DNA of 6,785 bases from NIOZ-UU13 sp032250555 (GCA_032250555.1 JAVVFI010000312.1:1-6785), one strand, 5' to 3'. Shown: positions 1 through 6,511, numbered from the stretch's first letter. Notes: a model not told the origin generated them from the sequence alone. Made by a program: numbers and translations.

Positions 1-342
1 GGAAAATATTACCATTGCGATAATAAATGTAAGCAGATAGCTGATTATGGTCGCTGGGAGTTCTGCCGACGGTTTGGGAGAAATGAAAATCGATACCAGC
101 AGAAGTAATATACATACGTTGAGGATGAGGCGGTAGAAAAAGCACGTTAAAATCAACTCTTCGGATTTTTCGGCCAATTGTTCGGCGAGCAGTTCCGAAT
201 TTTTCTTTTTGTTAGCCGCTTTGAAGGCTTCCTGTAATTTGACGATTGAAAATATGCGCAGCGCGAATGCGTTTGCGGAAAAGAACAACGTTCCGCCCGC
301 GAGAAAACAAATGAATAATACAGCCCAGCCGATGTAGCCCAC
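1..342 (-). CDS. DUF21/CNNM-type (hemolysin/CorC-like) membrane protein, N-terminal part
   Basis: Only the first 114 codons are present; the gene runs off the left edge. An in-frame TGA at 360-358 rules out a longer reading, and the first usable start is GTG at 342, preceded by AAAGGGA (358-352) with a 9-base spacer. Visible are a first membrane helix (about residues 3-22), an FFSANAFAL segment (20-28) at the position where DUF21 proteins carry a small-residue FFSGxETAL-like motif, a charged Lys/Glu-rich cytosolic stretch (about 35-62), a second hydrophobic helix (64-88) and the beginning of a third (96-114). DUF21 proteins usually continue into paired CBS domains and a CorC_HlyC domain, and are linked to Mg2+ or other cation transport; that part would lie outside the window. 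Position downstream of ybeY fits, since CorC/DUF21 genes are common there. The family call rests on topology, the motif and context, so it is moderate. The motif is imperfect: it lacks the usual Glu/Thr pair. Confidence 0.65.
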   Translation of the reverse strand, partial: MGYIGWAVLFICFLAGGTLFFSANAFALRIFSIVKLQEAFKAANKKKNSELLAEQLAEKSEELILTCFFYRLILNVCILLLLVSIFISPKPSAELPATIISYLLTFIIAMVIFS

Positions 343-351
343 TTCTTTATA

Positions 352-358
352 TCCCTTT
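352..358 (-). promoter_or_regulatory. Ribosome binding site of the DUF21-like gene, possibly sequestered
   Basis: AAAGGGA lies 9 bases upstream of the GTG start at 342 and is one of the better Shine-Dalgarno sequences in the window. It is exactly complementary to TCCCTTT at 390-384 in the same intergenic RNA, so it could be masked by a 7-pair stem with a 25-base AU-rich loop. The match is seen; any regulatory effect is inferred. Confidence 0.55.
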
Positions 359-376
359 CAATTAAATATATTTCGC

Positions 377-413
377 AAATCATAAAGGGAAAACAAACGT
401 ACCCTTATGATTT
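377..413 (-). other. Imperfect inverted repeat (hairpin) over the ybeY stop codon
   Basis: On the minus strand the 12 bases at 413-402 pair with the 13 bases at 389-377, leaving one bulged base and a 12-base loop (401-390). The 5' arm contains the ybeY stop codon (TAA, 407-405). No run of T follows the 3' arm, so this is not a typical intrinsic terminator. The 3' arm shares its CCCTTT core with the segment able to pair with the next gene's ribosome binding site, so the two pairings exclude each other. The repeat is seen directly; a role in mRNA stability or translational control is inferred. Confidence 0.5.
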
Positions 414-890
414 TGCGTTCTTATTATATACGAAACCGTACCCAAGTTGTTGTAAAATATTATCTTCCATATCGTGCATTTTGCGGGCTTTGCTGTCTGT
501 GGCGTCGTCGAAACCGAGGTTGTGCAGCAGCCCATGTGTTATGTACAGTGCAAGCTCGGCCTGGCTCGCATGGCCCCTCATATCCGCCTGCCTGACGGCC
601 ATTTCGCCGTTTACAATCAGCTCGAACAGTTTGGGCGACTGCGGCTCCCGGGTGTCCGACAGGTCGAAACTCAGACAGTCGGTATTCGATTTGCGATTGA
701 GAAACCTGCTGTTTAATTTTCTGATTTCGGCATCATCGACTATTGCAATACTAACCGTTGCCTTCGAAAGCCCGAAGCGATCCAGGACGGTCCGGACCAA
801 TTTTTTGATTTTGGATGGAGGAGCATCTATACCGGAGAATTTATTAGCGATTTGAATGACGATTTCCTGGTCTTGTTTAGCGGTGGCCAT
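405..890 (-). CDS. ybeY: Endoribonuclease YbeY (rRNA maturation factor)
   Basis: 161 residues, close to the usual length of about 150-160. YbeY is a single-strand-specific, metal-dependent endoribonuclease needed for 16S rRNA 3' maturation and 70S quality control in the cytoplasm. The family motif is visible as HGLLHNLGFDD (119-129) followed by the Met/Glu-rich C-terminal helix MHDMEDNILQQLGYG, and the upstream strand motif NTDCLSFDL (69-77) matches the TDVLSF region. Two departures from the E. coli enzyme are clear: the third zinc ligand is Asp129 instead of His, and Leu64 stands where E. coli has the conserved Arg59. I recall similar FL and DD variants in Bacteroidetes and planctomycete homologues, so the protein is probably functional. 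The ATG start lies 17 bases after the stop of the HD phosphohydrolase gene. No Shine-Dalgarno sequence is visible, so translation may depend on coupling to the upstream gene. Confidence 0.93.
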   Translation of the reverse strand: MATAKQDQEIVIQIANKFSGIDAPPSKIKKLVRTVLDRFGLSKATVSIAIVDDAEIRKLNSRFLNRKSNTDCLSFDLSDTREPQSPKLFELIVNGEMAVRQADMRGHASQAELALYITHGLLHNLGFDDATDSKARKMHDMEDNILQQLGYGFVYNKNAKS

Positions 891-907
891 GATTGTTAAT
901 TGTTTTG

Positions 908-2458
908 TTATCTGGGCAGCCCGACACGTGGCTTCACCTCTGCCGGCTCATCCGGGGGTTTTGGATATGCGATTCGCCCGTGATGATGTGCGGCGAGGGT
1001 TTTTGATATACTTGCTTCTATGTTGTGTAATTCCCGCAGCGACAGGTCGCATTCGTCGAACTGGCCGTCCTGCAGGCGTCTCATAGACATAGTGTGTACT
1101 ACCGCCTCGACCTTTGTCGGGGTAACTTCCGGGAGGCTCCTTACAGCGCCCTCAACGGTATCGGAGAGCATAACGATAGCGGCTTCTTTGGTTCTTGGTT
1201 TCGGGCCCGGGTATCTGAATTCGCTCTCGGAAGGCTCGTCGATTGGTTTTCCTTTCGAGTTTTTAACCGTTAATTTTTTTGCCTCGTTGTAAAAGTGTTC
1301 GATTAAGGTAGTTCCGTGGTGTGTTTCGATAAATTGTCTGAGCACATTGGGCAGGTTGTATTCTCGGGCCATTTCTATTCCGTCTTTAACGTGTCCGACG
1401 ATAATGAGCTGGCTCATTGTAGGCGACAGTTCTTTATGACGACTTGCGGAGCCGAATTCATTTTCGATAAAATAGGATGCCTTGTTTATTTTTCCGATGT
1501 CATGGTAATATGCGCCGACCCGGCACAAAAGCCCATTGCAATTGATTGCTTCGGCGGCGGCCTCTGCAATGGAGCCTATCAGAAGACTGTGACTAAAGGT
1601 GCCGGGCGCTTCCATTGCAAGTTTTTTCAACAAGGGCTGATTCGCATCGCTATAGTCCAAAAGAGTCATGCTTGTCGCAATGTGGAAGACTTTTTCGATG
1701 AGGGGAAGTAAGCTCTGTATCAGGAGGCCGATAAGGAAAGCAGCACCGGCGTGGTAACCTGCATTGCTGAAGACGTCCGGCAGCGATACTTTTTCGGCCA
1801 AAAAGTCCAGGCTGGCCAGGGAACCTGATGTTAAAAATACAATCGCGGCCGACAGAGCGCTGACCTGGAGGAGCTTCATTCTTGTACGGATTTCTCTTAA
1901 AGAGAAACAGCACGTAACGGCTCCGGCAATCATCGTCAAAAACAGGTTGATATCCGTCAGTTGATATTGGTTCATATTTCCTACGGCGAAACATGCGAGC
2001 AGACAGTAAAACATAATCATGCCTATCGCAAATCGCTGGTTATAAGCGATTGTCAGGATAATGGCGGCGGTGACAGCGCTTCCGGTGGCGCCGGAGGTAT
2101 GATTGAACAGCAAAGACGTAACTTTGGTTGTAACCAGCAGCAAAGTATATAAACCGACAAGCGCCAGGGCTCTGGCGTGGTTTATTATTATTCGCTTTTG
2201 GTAGTGGTGGATATAGAAGGCGATGGCAAGACAGATTAGTAATACGATAACCGAGGTAAATATCAAATGGAAGTAATGGACCTGCTGTATCAACTCAAAA
2301 GTTAAAATTGGAACACAGAGCAGGACGAAAAGCAGCCACAGCAGAATCGAGATTAAAGAATCGGTGTTAAGCAGGCTGCTCATTCTTGTAAAACGGTCGT
2401 CAGCTATATTCTTGCGGACCTGAATTCTACGAGGACTTATTTTCTTCCAAAGCGGCAT
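908..2458 (-). CDS. Membrane HD-domain phosphohydrolase, PgpH/YqfF (7TM-HD) family, probable cyclic di-AMP phosphodiesterase
   Basis: 516 residues. The N-terminal half has about eight hydrophobic segments (roughly 35-57, 64-84, 96-117, 126-139, 143-161, 170-187, 198-218, 234-258). The C-terminal half is a cytosolic HD domain with His290, the HDIGK motif (319-323), GHVKDG with His356, HHGT (His380, His381) and Asp433, plus the family's FRYPGPKP stretch (414-421). This is the full metal-ligand set expected for PgpH-type enzymes, which hydrolyse c-di-AMP to pApA. Typical members are about 700 or more residues, with a 7TMR-HDED ectodomain between the first helix and the seven-helix bundle; here the first two helices are joined by only a few residues. 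A TAG directly precedes the ATG at 2458, so the protein cannot start earlier in this frame. It lies 30 bases after phoH and 17 before ybeY, the same neighbours the family has in Firmicutes. The family is certain; substrate is inferred by homology. Confidence 0.9.
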   Translation of the reverse strand: MPLWKKISPRRIQVRKNIADDRFTRMSSLLNTDSLISILLWLLFVLLCVPILTFELIQQVHYFHLIFTSVIVLLICLAIAFYIHHYQKRIIINHARALALVGLYTLLLVTTKVTSLLFNHTSGATGSAVTAAIILTIAYNQRFAIGMIMFYCLLACFAVGNMNQYQLTDINLFLTMIAGAVTCCFSLREIRTRMKLLQVSALSAAIVFLTSGSLASLDFLAEKVSLPDVFSNAGYHAGAAFLIGLLIQSLLPLIEKVFHIATSMTLLDYSDANQPLLKKLAMEAPGTFSHSLLIGSIAEAAAEAINCNGLLCRVGAYYHDIGKINKASYFIENEFGSASRHKELSPTMSQLIIVGHVKDGIEMAREYNLPNVLRQFIETHHGTTLIEHFYNEAKKLTVKNSKGKPIDEPSESEFRYPGPKPRTKEAAIVMLSDTVEGAVRSLPEVTPTKVEAVVHTMSMRRLQDGQFDECDLSLRELHNIEASISKTLAAHHHGRIAYPKPPDEPAEVKPRVGLPR

Positions 2459-2488
2459 CTATTTATCCCATACAAAACGAAGTCATGA

Positions 2489-3442
2489 CTAATCAGCTTT
2501 TGCCTTTTTTTTATAAGCCTGCACAATATTCTGTACCAGTCGATGTCTGACTATATCTTTCTGGTTCAGCTCCACACATCCTATTCCTTTGATTCGTTTC
2601 AATATGTCAATCGCTTCTATCATTCCACTTATCTGGCCCCTTTCGAGGTCAATCTGTGTTATATCACCGGTTATTATCATTTTGGAGCCATGTCCGAGTC
2701 TTGTCAAGACCATTAGCATCTGCATTGCGGAAGTGTTTTGGGCCTCATCACAGATAATGACGGCTTCGTTTAACGTTCGGCCTCTCATAAAGGCGAGCGG
2801 AATTATCTCGATGATATCCAGCTCAATAAATTTTTTCATCTGGGTGAAATCCATCATATCTTCGAGAGCGTCAAACAAGGGGCGTAGATACGGATTGACC
2901 TTTGCCTGTATGTCCCCCGGGAGAAAGCCGAGTTTCTCGCCGGCTTCGACTGCCGGACGTGCCAGTACAATTCTCCTGATTTGCTTTTTTTTCAGCATTG
3001 ACACGGCAATTGCGACAGCAAGATAAGTCTTTCCCGTTCCGGCCGGTCCGGTGCAAAACGTAAGGTCGTTTGTCTGCATTGTTTTGATGTATTTTGCCTG
3101 TCCTTTTGTGGACGGTTTAATGACCTTTTTAGAAGCATAGACGTATATCGATTCGCTGTTTTGGGGAATTGCAGGTGCATCGCTTTGGCGTATAAAAGCA
3201 GTTACGTTTGCGGTTGAAAGTGAATGGCTTTTGAGAAGCTGCTTTTGCATCTTGTCGATGACCTCAACGGCCTTATCTACATCTTTCTGCTTGCCAGTGA
3301 TAATTAAACTACTTTGCCGTGCGGTAATATGCACTCCAAGTGAATCCCTCAGAAGCCGAAGGTAACTGTCGGCAGGACCAAACAATTCAAGCTGCTTATC
3401 GGTTGAATCTAATTGTATCTTAACTTCCAAAACTCTTCCCAA
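2489..3442 (-). CDS. phoH: PhoH-family ATPase (PhoH/YbeZ)
   Basis: 317 residues if read from TTG at 3442. A short N-terminal KH-like part (about 15-70, containing LFGPADSYLRLLRDSLGV) precedes a P-loop NTPase domain with Walker A GPAGTGKT (132-139), Walker B VIICDEAQN (228-236), a TGD sensor-like segment (258-260) and DIVRH (296-300), whose Arg is a candidate arginine finger. PhoH/YbeZ proteins are cytosolic ATPases with suspected RNA-helicase-like roles; YbeZ partners YbeY, which agrees with ybeY two genes downstream. There is no ATG near the N terminus. TTG at 3442 abuts the cdsA TGA in the same frame. A second TTG at 3430 is preceded by the purine-rich GGGAAGAG (3440-3433) and may be the real start, giving 313 residues; the conserved sequence begins after either point. 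The stop TAG is 30 bases before the HD phosphohydrolase gene. Confidence 0.94.
   Translation of the reverse strand: MGRVLEVKIQLDSTDKQLELFGPADSYLRLLRDSLGVHITARQSSLIITGKQKDVDKAVEVIDKMQKQLLKSHSLSTANVTAFIRQSDAPAIPQNSESIYVYASKKVIKPSTKGQAKYIKTMQTNDLTFCTGPAGTGKTYLAVAIAVSMLKKKQIRRIVLARPAVEAGEKLGFLPGDIQAKVNPYLRPLFDALEDMMDFTQMKKFIELDIIEIIPLAFMRGRTLNEAVIICDEAQNTSAMQMLMVLTRLGHGSKMIITGDITQIDLERGQISGMIEAIDILKRIKGIGCVELNQKDIVRHRLVQNIVQAYKKKAKAD
3433..3440 (-). promoter_or_regulatory. Possible ribosome binding site deciding the phoH start
   Basis: GGGAAGAG lies just inside the longest phoH reading. Its GGA is 6 bases upstream of TTG at 3430, a normal distance, while TTG at 3442 has no purine-rich stretch before it. 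This favours the start at 3430, unless reinitiation directly after the cdsA stop provides the start at 3442. Confidence 0.4.
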
Positions 3443-4300
3443 TCAATAGCCCAGCATAAAGAACAAACAGCCAAACGGCGCCGCTACGAGAGGGGAATCG
3501 ATAATATCCAAAATTCCACCGAATCCCGGCACTTTATTTGCGGAATCTTTTTGCTCAGCGTCCCGCTTAATCATAGATTCGACCAAATCTCCAACCTGCC
3601 CAATAAAAGCAAGGCAAAGGCCAAAGATTATCGCGAACCACCATGACATTATATCACAACTTAGGGCAAAGCCAATAGCAACAATAATTGCAAATGCGAC
3701 TGCGCCACCCATTCCTTCCCATGTTTTTCCCGGGCTTATTTTAGGCGAAAATTTGTGCTTTCCACATAAGCTTCCGATCGTGTAAGCTCCTATGTCAGCG
3801 GCTTTTACTACAAAAATGAACATCAGCAATGGCCAGGGGCCGAATTCGAGCCGCATATTTATACAGAAGCTGCTCAAAAGGCCTAAATATAAAATAGAAA
3901 AATAACTTACACCGCAGTTAGCCAGTACCCCTGATATTCTATGGAATAAATATTGATATAAAAGCAAAGCAAACAATACGAATGCCGAGAGGAAGATCAG
4001 GTAGGTTTCCGGCCTGATATTTATAAACTGCAGCAAATAGCCGTTGGTTGCGAACAAAATCGAGGAAATGATTGAGACGGGAAGAAAAACCTTCAGGTTT
4101 TTGGCTGCTGCGAGTTTTGATAATTCAAGCTGGGCTGGGATTGCAAGCAGGGCGATGAGGAGGCAAAAAATTGTTCCCTGTATAGGTATATCATCGTCGG
4201 CCAAAGCCGTAATAGAGCCGTCCAGCCAGCCGTCGAAAATTACAACGGCTATGAAAAGCGCTGACATCAAAATTCCAAAAAATAACCTGTGTTTGAGCAT
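3443..4300 (-). CDS. cdsA: Phosphatidate cytidylyltransferase (CDP-diacylglycerol synthase)
   Basis: 285 residues, usual family length, strongly hydrophobic with about eight membrane helices. CdsA converts phosphatidic acid and CTP to CDP-diacylglycerol, the precursor of bacterial phospholipids, in the inner membrane. Visible are the segment from Asp169 through GKHKFSPKISPGKTWEG (180-196), Asp238, and the C-terminal signature from Ser242 to Asp268 (S-x2-KR-x4-KD ... PGFGGILDIID). Against the classical signature, the His before GG is Phe260 and the Arg after Asp265 is Ile266; the acidic and Lys residues are kept. I recall non-His variants in other planctomycetes, so activity is likely. It lies downstream of uppS, a very common pairing, after a 79-base gap. 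The ATG at 4300 has no visible Shine-Dalgarno sequence. The TGA stop is followed immediately, in frame, by the first possible phoH start. Confidence 0.93.
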   Translation of the reverse strand: MLKHRLFFGILMSALFIAVVIFDGWLDGSITALADDDIPIQGTIFCLLIALLAIPAQLELSKLAAAKNLKVFLPVSIISSILFATNGYLLQFINIRPETYLIFLSAFVLFALLLYQYLFHRISGVLANCGVSYFSILYLGLLSSFCINMRLEFGPWPLLMFIFVVKAADIGAYTIGSLCGKHKFSPKISPGKTWEGMGGAVAFAIIVAIGFALSCDIMSWWFAIIFGLCLAFIGQVGDLVESMIKRDAEQKDSANKVPGFGGILDIIDSPLVAAPFGCLFFMLGY

Positions 4301-4379
4301 ATATTTTTATTTCATATCATAGCATTGGTTCGGAAAATGGAAAAATACGTTCTCCCGCTGCGCTTATGGTTTTATCAGT

Positions 4380-5138
4380 TTATTTGATAGATCCGAAACG
4401 CCGGTTTCGTTGAGCGTAGGCCAGGATTGCTTCTTCCAAAGATTCTTTTTTGAAATCCGGCCAAAAGGTTTTTGTGACGTAGAATTCACTATATGAAATT
4501 TGCCAGAGCAGAAAGTTACTGATTCTCATTTCATTTGCAGTGCGTATCAGCAGGTCCGGCTCGGCAAGTCCCGCTGTATATAGATGCTGGTTTATACATT
4601 GCTCATCAATATCATCCAAACTCAGGTCGCCGCTTTTATATTCCTGTGCGATTTTCCGGGCGGCATCGACTATTTCCGCTCTGCCCCCGTAGTTCAGCGC
4701 CAGGGCGAGTATCATGCCGGTATTGGCGCTGGTCAGTTCCATTGTCGTATCAATCTCGGCTAATACGGAATCCGGCACTCCATCCCTTCTGCCCAGATGA
4801 ACAAGTTTTACGTTATTTCTCTTGAGCATGTCCCGAATCACGACAAGGTATTGGGTATAAAGATGCATAAGGGCATTGATTTCGTATTGGGGTCTTTTCC
4901 AGTTTTCTATGCTGAAGGAATATAAAGTTAAAGTTTCGACACCAAAATCGACACATCTTAGAGCGATAGTTTCGACTGTTTTGCCTCCTTCATTATGTCC
5001 CTCAACCCTCGGAAGTCCCTGTCTCTGCGCCCATCGGCCGTTGCCGTCCATAATTATGGCAATATGCCGGGGCATCTGCTCGGGTTTTACGCCAAGACGC
5101 TCGGCAGTTTCTTTACGTTTCTCTTCAAAGCTTTTCAT
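4380..5138 (-). CDS. uppS: Undecaprenyl diphosphate synthase (cis-prenyltransferase)
   Basis: 252 residues, typical length. The cytosolic enzyme adds isopentenyl diphosphate units in cis to farnesyl diphosphate, making the C55 carrier lipid for peptidoglycan and other wall polymers. Conserved elements are in order: MDGNGRWAQ (30-38) with catalytic Asp31, Asn33 and Arg35; the GH at 47-48; SFSIENW (74-80); and the C-terminal loop from Arg199 through Glu203, Arg205 and SNFLLWQISYSEFY, with Glu218 as the Mg/substrate ligand. The loop reads RTANEMR where most homologues have RTxGEMR, so a Gly has become Asn202. The ATG start at 5138 gives a 21-residue lead before MPRHIAIIMDGNG, containing the commonly seen LGVKPEQMPRH type sequence, so I keep it. 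It starts 62 bases after purA with no clear Shine-Dalgarno sequence, and is followed by cdsA. Confidence 0.96.
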   Translation of the reverse strand: MKSFEEKRKETAERLGVKPEQMPRHIAIIMDGNGRWAQRQGLPRVEGHNEGGKTVETIALRCVDFGVETLTLYSFSIENWKRPQYEINALMHLYTQYLVVIRDMLKRNNVKLVHLGRRDGVPDSVLAEIDTTMELTSANTGMILALALNYGGRAEIVDAARKIAQEYKSGDLSLDDIDEQCINQHLYTAGLAEPDLLIRTANEMRISNFLLWQISYSEFYVTKTFWPDFKKESLEEAILAYAQRNRRFGSIK

Positions 5139-5200
5139 TTTTTAAGACTACGATTAAGGATTCAGGATTTCTGAACTTCGCGCAATATTTTTAGTTTCTG

Positions 5201-6475
5201 TTATCTGAATATTGTCTGACTTCGTTTAGGCCCGATCCCAACGGCTGTAATTGGTGTTCTTATCAGTTCTTCGATTCGGCAGACATAGTTCTGGGCATTC
5301 ATGGGCAAATCGTTAAAATCATTTACTTCGGACAAATCCTCATCCCAGCCTGGCATGGTTTCATAGACGGCAGTTGCCTGTAATAGCTTTTCCGTATTCG
5401 CGGGGAAGAATGTTTTTTCCTGACCGCTGATTTTGTATGCCCTGCAAATTTTCAATTCTTTTAGTCCGGCCAGGGTATCGAGGTGCATCATTGCTATCGA
5501 ATCAATAGCACCGATGGTTGACGCGTATGATACAGCTACTGCATCGAACCACCCGCATCGACGGGGGCGTCCTGTTGTCGTACCGTATTCGTGACCTTTG
5601 TCACGGATATACTGACCAGTCTCATTTTCCTGCTCAGTGGGGAAGGGACCGGCACCGACCCTTGTCGAGTATGCTTTGACAACGCCGGTAAATTTATCAA
5701 CAAGTCTGGCCGGTACGCCGCAGCCGGCCGGCATTCCGAGTGAGCTTGAATTCGAGCTGGTGACAAATGGAAAAGTGCCGTGGTCCAAATCCAGCAGTGA
5801 ACCCTGAGCGCCTTCGAAAAGAATGGATTTTCCATTGGTGATTGCTTTGTGCAGATATTCAGTCGTATCTGCTATAAAGGGCAGCAGCTTTTCGGCGTAA
5901 GATTTACACTTTTCAAAGATTTCATCGGCCTTCATCGGCTCGGCTCCGTAAACCGCCCCAAAGACTTTGTTTTTATATTCCACAATTTTATCAAGCCTTG
6001 CCTTAAGCTTGTTAAGGTCTCTCAAGTCGGCCATACGAACCGCATAGCTTCTGCCGATTTTATCGGCATAACACGGGCCGATCCCTCGAATTGTTGTGCC
6101 GAGTTTGCTTTTACCGAGAGATTCTTCACGTAACTGGTCCTCTTTTTTGTGATAATCCAGAACAACGTGAACGTTTTCACTTATTAAAAGCCTGTTATCC
6201 AGAGAGAGATTTTTTCCTGCAAGCTTCTCGATTTCATTTATCAGTACTTCCGGGTCAGCGACTACGCCGTTTGCGATTACACAAATGGTACCCGGCCTGA
6301 TTGAACCGCTGGGCAGCAGGTGCAAGGCAAATTTGCTGTCGCCTACGACAACCGTATGGCCTGCATTGGCACCGCCGCTGTATCTGACAACGATATCGCA
6401 CTGTTCAGCAAGGATATCGACAACTTTGCCTTTGCCTTCGTCACCCCACTGTAATCCTACAACACAATGATTCAT
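5201..6475 (-). CDS. purA: Adenylosuccinate synthetase
   Basis: 424 residues, full length for the family. It joins IMP and aspartate using GTP to form adenylosuccinate, the first committed step from IMP to AMP, in the cytosol. Signatures are complete: the N-terminal GLQWGDEGKGK (7-17) with catalytic Asp12, GGANAGHTVV with His40, GTTIRGIGPCYADKIGR (126-142), FEGAQGSLLDLDHGTFPFVTS (220-240), the TRVGAGPFPTE stretch (271-281), TTGRPRRCGWFDAVA (300-314) and the C-terminal VGIGPKRSQTI. The ATG at 6475 is well supported: the homology begins at residue 2 and AAGGA (6490-6486) lies 10 bases upstream. It is the first complete gene of the run, 62 bases before uppS and 70 after the unknown protein gene. 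Nothing about it is unusual. Confidence 0.98.
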   Translation of the reverse strand: MNHCVVGLQWGDEGKGKVVDILAEQCDIVVRYSGGANAGHTVVVGDSKFALHLLPSGSIRPGTICVIANGVVADPEVLINEIEKLAGKNLSLDNRLLISENVHVVLDYHKKEDQLREESLGKSKLGTTIRGIGPCYADKIGRSYAVRMADLRDLNKLKARLDKIVEYKNKVFGAVYGAEPMKADEIFEKCKSYAEKLLPFIADTTEYLHKAITNGKSILFEGAQGSLLDLDHGTFPFVTSSNSSSLGMPAGCGVPARLVDKFTGVVKAYSTRVGAGPFPTEQENETGQYIRDKGHEYGTTTGRPRRCGWFDAVAVSYASTIGAIDSIAMMHLDTLAGLKELKICRAYKISGQEKTFFPANTEKLLQATAVYETMPGWDEDLSEVNDFNDLPMNAQNYVCRIEELIRTPITAVGIGPKRSQTIFR

Positions 6476-6485
6476 ATGTTTTCGT

Positions 6486-6490
6486 TCCTT
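6486..6490 (-). promoter_or_regulatory. Ribosome binding site of purA
   Basis: AAGGA within AAAAGGAA, 10 bases before the ATG at 6475. It is among the clearest Shine-Dalgarno sequences in the window and fixes the purA start. Confidence 0.7.
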
Positions 6491-6511
6491 TTAAACTGCT
6501 GCTGCTTGATA

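Noticed and set aside
153..383. A 76-codon minus-strand reading that starts with ATG between ybeY and the left edge
   Set aside because: It overlaps the DUF21-like gene in another frame; its product is rich in Arg, Ser and Cys with no hydrophobic pattern, while the alternative frame gives coherent membrane helices and runs to the edge.
1650..1994. A 114-codon minus-strand frame inside the HD phosphohydrolase gene
   Set aside because: It is in a different frame from an intact membrane-domain coding region and has a low-complexity Arg/Pro/Cys-rich product typical of an out-of-frame reading.
2462..2485. A seven-codon ATG-to-TAA frame in the gap between phoH and the HD gene
   Set aside because: Such short frames arise by chance, and there is no ribosome binding site or other sign of a leader peptide.
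2589..3026. A 145-codon plus-strand open frame opposite phoH, and similar plus-strand frames opposite ybeY (481-855) and the HD gene (1316-1711)
   Set aside because: They lie antisense to strongly conserved genes and show no recognisable motif; they are best explained as shadows of the codon structure on the other strand.
3443..3445. TGA at the end of cdsA as a recoded (selenocysteine or alternative-code) codon producing a fusion
   Set aside because: CdsA ends at its normal length, PhoH begins normally after it, and no stem-loop of selenocysteine type was apparent; adjacent genes are the simpler reading.
4316..4343. A possible promoter before cdsA: TATGAT at 4321-4316 with TTTCCA 16 bases upstream
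   Set aside because: The -10 match is good, but the -35 matches only 4 of 6 bases and the region is AT-rich, so a chance match is likely; not enough to call a promoter.
5155..5180. Small inverted repeat TTCAG/CTGAA between purA and uppS as a terminator
   Set aside because: Only five pairs and no T run follows; far too weak.
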